Shown piece after piece: positions 6,527 to 11,367 of a DNA stretch of 11,367 nt (positions are counted from its first letter, which is position 1; each line of letters opens with the position of its first letter). The stretch comes from Acinetobacter sp. (lineage in GTDB: Bacteria; Pseudomonadota; Gammaproteobacteria; Pseudomonadales; Moraxellaceae). The stretch is from positions 1 to 11,367 of the forward strand of contig SSHD01000054.1 of the NCBI GenBank assembly GCA_008017255.1. Reading direction: 5' to 3'. The translations under genes were made by a program, and so were the position numbers. The notes under the pieces were generated by a model. That model ran no database searches. It was given only the letters and a program-made list of their open reading frames with translations, and was not told where the DNA came from.

Positions 6527-8407
6527 ATGAGCCATTATTTAATTGAAAATAAAAATATTGCATGGTCAATGAGTTTTTGTTGGCTAGCGATGCTATTGAC
6601 CATTTTTATTCTTAATTTATTTTTGGGTTTGATCGTACATTTTTTTGATTATAGCCAAGCCATTTTGTGGCATGCATTGAGCCCATCTTTTGTTGGTTTC
6701 ATTATTTTAATTTTTGTTTGGTCCGTTGTTTCAGAGCTTTACGTGCTGCGCGAAGGCGGGCATTCACTGGCCAAGCAGCTCAAAGCCAGGCGCTTGGTTT
6801 TTGACGAAAGTACCCCAGAAGAAATTACCGTTTTAAAAGTGCTACAACAGGTTGCAGACTGTTTCGATTTAAACCCACCTGCAATATATGTCTTGCCCGA
6901 TGAAGTCGGGGTCAATGCCTTAACAGCAGGTTTTAAGTCACAGGATATTGTGATTATTTTGACTTGGGGTGCATTGCAAAATCTAGATGAATTGGAGCTT
7001 TATGGCTTGCTGAGCTACGAATTTAATCAAATTTTGTCTGGTGAAGCGGTTGAAAATACCAAACTGAAAATTTTGTATAGTGGTTTAACTGTCTTTAGCC
7101 AGTGGGGCAGTAAGTTGGCACAGGTCGGTTATAATGCTTCTGCCAAGAACAATCAAAATAAGTTTGAAACCTTTTTTGTCGCCATTGGCGGGGTAATTTG
7201 GCTGATTGGTAGTATTGGAATTTTAATTTCACGGTTTATTAAATATCTCACCTTAAGTGGTCGCACCTTTCGCAATGATTTGAAAACCACACAACTCATG
7301 AATAATCATGCTAATTTGCAAACTTTATTGCGGATTTATGTACATCACACTGGTTCGCAAATTCATAGTGCATATTCTGAGTCAATTTCACACTTGTGTT
7401 TTGCTAACTCTTTGAGCCCACAAAGTTGGATGAATATTCATCCCAGTATCAAAGCGCGTATTTATCAGTTGAACCCAAGTTTATTACAAGAATTACAATT
7501 GGAAAATTTAAGCAAATTGCGCAGTCGTCCCTTATTTGGGTTGTTTCGTTCCTTAGATGAAGTGACTGACACTGCAACTGTACCGTGGAGCTCGCCGCAG
7601 CCCTTACCATTGTTGCGTTTATCGCCGATTAGTTTTGCCCTGAACGACGCCATTAAGCCGTTGAACCCTGAACATCGCAAACAAAAAGCCTGCCCAGAAC
7701 TGATTTTGCGTGCCATGCAAACGGCAACAGGGTCACGCGAAGTGATGGTGGCGATTCTCATGATTCGTCAATACCGCGAGTTTATTCCACAAGATGCAGC
7801 CGTCAGTCATTCAATAGTCGAGTCTTTAATTCACTTGGATGGTCGTCTGCATGCGCAAATTTTTCATGATGCACTGCGTAATATCGGGCATATGCCGACC
7901 AGTATCGCACGGCAATTTTTAACCAAACTGGCATGTATTATTCAACAAGATGGTGAAGTCGGTTTGTTAGATGCTTTATTGCTTGAACGCGTGAAGCATG
8001 AACTGAATTTAATGCCTGCCCATTTGCCAACGGCATTTGAAGATATGAAAGGGCAGATTGTGCATTTAATTGATGCACTATTGCATGTGCAGCAAATTAA
8101 TAGCCCGAACCAATTTGAAGTACGGGAACAAATTTTAGCGCAGTTTTTGCATGCAGATGAAATACACATTTATGCTGATGTTTCAGATGAAGCAATTGAT
8201 TTGGCGGAAATTTTAAATGATGTTTCTGGTTTGTTATTGCGTGATCGGTTGAATATTTTGGCAATTGCTGAGCATTGTTTGTGGAATGACCGCATTATCA
8301 CCCAAGATGAATTGGATGTTTTAGAGCTATTGTATTGGCGCTTGGGTTTTGAAACAGATGAAGCGGTTGCGCAAATGCAAAAGAAAAACAGTTTAATGAT
8401 GTTTTAA
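6527..8407 (+). CDS. M48-like membrane protein with degenerate zinc site and TerB-like tail
   Basis: The product has 626 residues. Two hydrophobic segments lie at about residues 15-40 and 53-70, then a soluble M48 peptidase-like domain, a third membrane segment at about 218-235, and a long helical C-terminal half. Residues around VYVLPDEVGVNALTAG and ILTWGALQNLDELELYG match the M48 pattern that leads to HExxH. Where HExxH is expected the sequence is YEFNQ (164-168), so both His ligands are lost while Glu165 stays. The third ligand, a Glu in the family pattern REFLAD after the next membrane segment, is Thr247 in RTFRND. It is therefore probably not an active zinc protease. The last about 50 residues (LLRDRLNILAIAEHC...ITQDELDVLELL) resemble the TerB-like tail seen in related M48 proteins. 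Reading frame is intact throughout. The ATG at 6527 is preferred; a TTG at 6518, 9 bases after AGGA, would add three residues. Confidence 0.75.
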   Translation: MSHYLIENKNIAWSMSFCWLAMLLTIFILNLFLGLIVHFFDYSQAILWHALSPSFVGFIILIFVWSVVSELYVLREGGHSLAKQLKARRLVFDESTPEEITVLKVLQQVADCFDLNPPAIYVLPDEVGVNALTAGFKSQDIVIILTWGALQNLDELELYGLLSYEFNQILSGEAVENTKLKILYSGLTVFSQWGSKLAQVGYNASAKNNQNKFETFFVAIGGVIWLIGSIGILISRFIKYLTLSGRTFRNDLKTTQLMNNHANLQTLLRIYVHHTGSQIHSAYSESISHLCFANSLSPQSWMNIHPSIKARIYQLNPSLLQELQLENLSKLRSRPLFGLFRSLDEVTDTATVPWSSPQPLPLLRLSPISFALNDAIKPLNPEHRKQKACPELILRAMQTATGSREVMVAILMIRQYREFIPQDAAVSHSIVESLIHLDGRLHAQIFHDALRNIGHMPTSIARQFLTKLACIIQQDGEVGLLDALLLERVKHELNLMPAHLPTAFEDMKGQIVHLIDALLHVQQINSPNQFEVREQILAQFLHADEIHIYADVSDEAIDLAEILNDVSGLLLRDRLNILAIAEHCLWNDRIITQDELDVLELLYWRLGFETDEAVAQMQKKNSLMMF

Positions 8408-8476
8408 GTTTGATTTAAGCGTTTGGTCATTTGAACGAGGTATGCTCGTAATAGTTACGTGCGAGATATATCAAAC
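8408..8476 (+). other. Structured leader region before uppP
   Basis: GTTTGAT (8408-8414) and ATCAAAC (8470-8476) are inverted arms that enclose two small stems sharing bases: ACGAG/CTCGT (8435-8439 with 8445-8449) and CGTAA/TTACG (8447-8451 with 8455-8459). No T-run follows, so there is no obvious terminator between the M48-like gene and uppP, and I see no strong promoter in the 135-bp gap (TATACA at 8506-8511 is a weak candidate -10). Confidence 0.35.
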
Positions 8477-8542
8477 AAAGTGATTTCAGCGTAAGCTTGC
8501 CTTTTTATACATGTACTACCAGCTTTTGAGTAAGTTTAAGTT

Positions 8543-9343
8543 ATGGAACACATTGAAATTTTAAAAGCGTTATTTCTTGGTTTTATTGAGGGTTTGACAG
8601 AGTTTCTGCCGATTTCAAGTACAGGACATTTGATTTTATTTGGTCATATGATCGACTTTCAGTCCGACGATGGTCGGGTGTTTGAAGTGGTGATTCAGCT
8701 GGGTGCAATTTTGGCGGTGTGCTGGTTGTATCGGAAAAAGATTTTTGACTTGGTGAAAGGCTTGTTTAGTGGCGATGCCGAAGCACGGCATTTTTCTGTG
8801 AGTGTGCTGATTGCATTTTTCCCTGCGGTAATTATAGGCGTGTTTGCCGTCGATTTTATTAAGCAAGTGCTGTTTAGCCCGTTGGTGGTCGCAGTTGCCT
8901 TAATTGTCGGTGGTTTTATTATTTTTTGGATTGAAGCCAAACAGTTTGAACACAAAACCATAGAAGCCACTAAAATCAGCTATAAACAAGCCTTTATGGT
9001 GGGTTGTGCGCAATGTGTAGCGATGATTCCCGGTACATCTCGTTCTGGTGCGACCATTGTAGGGGGCATGTTTGCAGGGCTGTCACGCAAGGCATCCACC
9101 GAGTTTTCGTTTTTCTTGGCGATGCCAACCATGCTGGGTGCAGCCACTTTTGACTTAATTCGCAATGCAGATGTGTTAACACAAGATAATATGTTGAATA
9201 TTGCAGTGGGTTTTGTGGCAGCATTTATTTCGGCTTTGTTGGTGGTCAGTGCCTTAGTAAAATTTGTTGAGCGGCATACTTTACGGGTGTTTGCGTGGTA
9301 TCGGATTATACTGGGTATTATTTTATTGTTTATCTTTCATTAA
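8543..9343 (+). CDS. uppP: Undecaprenyl-diphosphate phosphatase
   Basis: Removes a phosphate from undecaprenyl diphosphate at the inner membrane, regenerating the lipid carrier for peptidoglycan and other envelope polymers; members of the BacA family confer bacitracin tolerance when abundant. The product is 266 residues, a normal family length. The first active-site motif [14 protein letters not shown] carries Glu16, Glu20, Ser26 and His29; the second motif PGTSRSG at residues 163-169 carries Arg167. Both are complete. The rest is strongly hydrophobic with about seven to eight membrane segments. The ATG at 8543 has only a weak upstream ribosome site (GAGTAAG, about 11 bases away) but is the expected N-terminus. 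The gene stands 135 bp after the M48-like gene and ends at a strong terminator, so it is either alone or the end of a two-gene unit. Confidence 0.97.
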   Translation: MEHIEILKALFLGFIEGLTEFLPISSTGHLILFGHMIDFQSDDGRVFEVVIQLGAILAVCWLYRKKIFDLVKGLFSGDAEARHFSVSVLIAFFPAVIIGVFAVDFIKQVLFSPLVVAVALIVGGFIIFWIEAKQFEHKTIEATKISYKQAFMVGCAQCVAMIPGTSRSGATIVGGMFAGLSRKASTEFSFFLAMPTMLGAATFDLIRNADVLTQDNMLNIAVGFVAAFISALLVVSALVKFVERHTLRVFAWYRIILGIILLFIFH

Positions 9344-9347
9344 AACT

Positions 9348-9380
9348 AAAACACTCATCAGCAATGATGAGTGTTTTTTT
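9348..9380 (+). terminator. Intrinsic terminator after uppP
   Basis: AAAACACTCATCA (9348-9360), a GCAA tetraloop, and TGATGAGTGTTTT (9365-9377) make a perfect 13-bp stem followed by TTT. It begins 4 bases after the uppP stop. GCAA belongs to the stable GNRA loop class. Confidence 0.93.
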
Positions 9381-9460
9381 ATGATCATGTATTAAAAGCA
9401 TTAAAAATAAACAAAAAATGATGATCTTGTGTTATATCTATTTGCGAATACACACCAAAA

Positions 9461-9466
9461 TATACT
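9461..9466 (+). promoter_or_regulatory. Candidate -10 element of gor
   Basis: TATACT matches the -10 consensus at 5 of 6 positions and lies 19 bases before the gor ATG. No good -35 is present at normal spacing, so this is only a candidate. The preceding 80 bases after the uppP terminator are very AT-rich. Confidence 0.35.
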
Positions 9467-9485
9467 AAAAATTGATGAGGCGATG

Positions 9486-10838
9486 ATGACAAAACATTAT
9501 GATTATATTGCAATCGGCGGTGGCAGTGGCGGAATTGCATCGGTCAATCGTGCGGCGATGTACGGCAAAAAATGCGCCTTAATAGAACAAGCCGAAATTG
9601 GAGGAACTTGCGTTAATGTGGGATGTGTTCCGAAAAAAGTTATGTGGTACGCCGCACATGTTGCAGAGACAATCCAAAAATATGCGTCTGATTATGGTTT
9701 TAATAGCCAAGTAGAATCATTTAATTGGCATACATTAATTCAAAATCGGCAAGCTTATATCGAAAGAATTCATCAATCCTATCAAAATAGCCTAAGCAAA
9801 AATCAAGTTGATTTGATTCAAGGAACAGCTTCTTTCATCGATCAAAATACCATTGAAGTCAATGGTGAACGCCTCACAGCGGATCATATTTTAATTGCCA
9901 CAGGAACGCAGCCGTCATTGCCAAATATTGAGGGCGTTGAACATGGTATCGATTCCAATGGTTTTTTTGAACTAAAGGCATTACCGAAAACAACGGCGGT
10001 GATTGGTTCAGGTTATATTGCGGTTGAATTGGCAGGTGTTTTGAATGGCTTGGGTTCACAAGTTGAACTGTTTATTCGTAAGGATTTGCCAGTTCGTCGA
10101 TTTGAACCATTTATCAGTGAAACGTTGTTAACGCAAATGCAAGCCGATGGCATTACTGTACATACGCAAGCATCGCCTCAAAAAGTCACTAAACATGCAG
10201 ATGGTTCCGTGGTGCTACATTTAGAAAATGGCTCGGAGCATGCTATTGATTGTCTGATTTGGGCAACGGGACGAAAGCCGAATACATCTGCTTTGCAACT
10301 CGATAAAGCCAATATTCAACTGAACAAGCAGGGCTATATCCAAGTGGATAAATTTCAAACCACTTCACAATCAGGTATTTATGCTGTTGGCGACATTACA
10401 GGAAAAGTGGAATTGACACCTGTTGCGGTTGCCGCTGGGCGACGTTTAGCCGAACGATTATTTAATCATAAACCGAATGAACATTTGGATTATGACAATA
10501 TTCCGACAGTGGTGTTTAGTCATCCACCCATTGGAACGGTTGGTTTAACCGAACAAAAAGCCACCGAAAAATATGGAAAAGATGCGGTGAAAACCTATAG
10601 CTCATCTTTCACCGCAATGTTTAGTGCCGTGACGCAACTTCGGCAACCGACCAAAATGAAACTGGTGTGTGTCGGTGAAGATGAGAAAATTGTGGGGATT
10701 CATGGCATTGGTTTGGGTATGGATGAAATCTTACAAGGTTTTGCCGTTGCTTTAAAAATGGGCGCAACCAAGAAAGATTTTGATGATACGGTTGCGATTC
10801 ACCCAACATCTGCTGAAGAATTTGTGACGATGCGATAA
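9486..10838 (+). CDS. gor: Glutathione-disulfide reductase
   Basis: Reduces oxidised glutathione with NADPH in the cytosol, keeping the thiol pool reduced. The product is 450 residues, the same length as E. coli Gor. FAD-binding GGGSGG is at 11-16. The redox disulfide [13 protein letters not shown] has Cys42 and Cys47, identical in number to E. coli. The NADPH domain shows [11 protein letters not shown] followed by [11 protein letters not shown], whose arginines bind the 2'-phosphate and separate glutathione reductase from NADH-using lipoamide dehydrogenases. A second FAD motif, YAVGDITGK, follows. The C-terminus [12 protein letters not shown] carries the catalytic His439-Glu444 pair. I chose the second ATG (9486) because GAGG (9477-9480) lies 5 bases upstream; the ATG at 9483 is too close. 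No OxyR site was recognised. The gene is a single unit between two terminators. Confidence 0.96.
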   Translation: MTKHYDYIAIGGGSGGIASVNRAAMYGKKCALIEQAEIGGTCVNVGCVPKKVMWYAAHVAETIQKYASDYGFNSQVESFNWHTLIQNRQAYIERIHQSYQNSLSKNQVDLIQGTASFIDQNTIEVNGERLTADHILIATGTQPSLPNIEGVEHGIDSNGFFELKALPKTTAVIGSGYIAVELAGVLNGLGSQVELFIRKDLPVRRFEPFISETLLTQMQADGITVHTQASPQKVTKHADGSVVLHLENGSEHAIDCLIWATGRKPNTSALQLDKANIQLNKQGYIQVDKFQTTSQSGIYAVGDITGKVELTPVAVAAGRRLAERLFNHKPNEHLDYDNIPTVVFSHPPIGTVGLTEQKATEKYGKDAVKTYSSSFTAMFSAVTQLRQPTKMKLVCVGEDEKIVGIHGIGLGMDEILQGFAVALKMGATKKDFDDTVAIHPTSAEEFVTMR

Positions 10839-10862
10839 TGATTTTGATAAATCCGAGAATTT

Positions 10863-10892
10863 AAAAAAGGACGTGATTAACACGTCCTTTTT
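10863..10892. terminator. Bidirectional intrinsic terminator, gor / acyl-CoA dehydrogenase
   Basis: AAAAAGGACGTG (10864-10875), loop ATTAA, CACGTCCTTTTT (10881-10892) forms a perfect 12-bp stem. It has a T-run on the plus strand and, through the A-run at 10863-10868, on the minus strand. It lies 24 bases after the gor stop and 24 bases after the stop of the convergent gene, so one element can end both transcripts. Confidence 0.92.
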
Positions 10893-10916
10893 GGGTTATT
10901 TATCTCAATGAGCAAC

Positions 10917-11366
10917 TTATTTCAATTCACTGGAAGATTTCCCCAGTTCACGACGGGCAATAATCAATTGCTGAATTTGCTGTGTACCTTCAAAAATATC
11001 GAGAATTTTTGAGTCACGTGCCCACTTTTCCAGTAATTCATCTTCGCCATAACCGACACTTGCTGCTAACTCAACACATTTTAGGGTAATGTCATTACCG
11101 ACACGACCAGCTTTGGCTTTGGCAATCGAAGCTTCTTTGGAGTTTGGCTTTTTATTATCTGCCATCCACGTTGCTTTGAGGGTGAGCAAGCGTGCAGCTT
11201 CCCATTCAGCTTCCATACGGTAAATTTGCGCCGCCAAATTCGAGCTTTGCAAATAAGGCGTTTTGTAGTCAGCATCTAACTCATCTTTAAAGATTTCTTT
11301 AATGCGTTCGAGTGATGCTTTTGCACAACCAATCGCCATTGCCGCAACGAGGGGGCGGGTATTATC
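10917..11366 (-). CDS. Acyl-CoA dehydrogenase, C-terminal part (cut by window edge)
   Basis: Only the last 149 residues are visible; the gene runs off the right edge, and the first visible residues read DNTRPLVAAMAIGCAK. These are typical of the C-terminal four-helix domain of FAD-dependent acyl-CoA dehydrogenases, which introduce the alpha-beta double bond in fatty acyl-CoA oxidation. Near the end, DIFEGTQQIQ contains the Glu (codon 10989-10991) that serves as catalytic base in medium-chain type enzymes, followed by the usual QxLIxARxLG. An internal Met (codon 11337-11339) is not a start because the frame and homology continue past it. Chain-length preference cannot be judged from this part. 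The gene converges on gor and shares its terminator. Confidence 0.93.
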   Translation of the reverse strand, partial: DNTRPLVAAMAIGCAKASLERIKEIFKDELDADYKTPYLQSSNLAAQIYRMEAEWEAARLLTLKATWMADNKKPNSKEASIAKAKAGRVGNDITLKCVELAASVGYGEDELLEKWARDSKILDIFEGTQQIQQLIIARRELGKSSSELK

Positions 11367-11367
11367 A

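Noticed and set aside
7016..7030. YEFNQ in the M48-like gene as a sequencing error of HExxH
   Set aside because: Two separate codons differ in this motif and the third ligand codon is also changed far downstream, while the frame stays open, so an error is unlikely.
8508..8515. TACATGTA palindrome before uppP
   Set aside because: An isolated 8-bp AT-rich palindrome without a partner or context is not supportable as a site.
9428..9454. Possible regulator dyad TGTGT...ACACA upstream of gor, considered as an OxyR-type site
   Set aside because: Only five bases match on each side and the spacing and sequence do not fit the OxyR pattern; such short arms are expected by chance in AT-rich DNA.
9429..9485. 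Longer gor reading from a TTG with 19 extra residues
   Set aside because: The extension contains the candidate promoter and ribosome site, and the family starts at [13 protein letters not shown].

Overview
The window looks like an ordinary chromosomal segment of an Acinetobacter or close Moraxellaceae relative. The reasons are its moderately AT-rich composition, protein sequences that read like Acinetobacter orthologues (RpiA, class 2 PyrD, PurF, a 450-residue glutathione reductase) and the gene set pyrD-cvpA-purF. This assignment is inference from recognised sequence, not from a search. I see no rRNA, tRNA, insertion sequence, prophage, CRISPR array or toxin-antitoxin pair.

Layout, left to right. 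rpiA (pentose phosphate pathway) is followed after 49 bp by a gene for a YgjP/DUF45-type HExxH hydrolase, with a small palindromic hairpin in the gap. A gene for a large uncharacterised lipoprotein converges on the hydrolase gene; the two share an 8-bp palindrome, TTAGCTAA, that holds both stop codons. A divergent region of about 300 bp with a candidate promoter for each direction leads to a tight pyrD-cvpA-purF cluster, which puts a pyrimidine enzyme and the first committed purine enzyme in one probable operon and ends at a strong intrinsic terminator. Next is a membrane protein with the layout of an M48 peptidase plus a TerB-like tail in which all three expected zinc ligands are replaced. 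Then come uppP (undecaprenyl diphosphate phosphatase) with its own terminator, and gor (glutathione reductase). A terminator that works in both directions separates gor from the convergent 3' part of an acyl-CoA dehydrogenase gene, which is cut by the right edge.

Most genes are housekeeping: nucleotide synthesis, ribose-5-phosphate and hence PRPP supply (RpiA feeds PurF and pyrimidine synthesis), lipid-carrier recycling for peptidoglycan, thiol redox balance and fatty acid oxidation. The less ordinary parts are the probable pseudo-peptidase, a dyad that frames its translation start, the unrecognised lipoprotein, and the palindromic shared stop. I did not find a convincing new multi-gene system.
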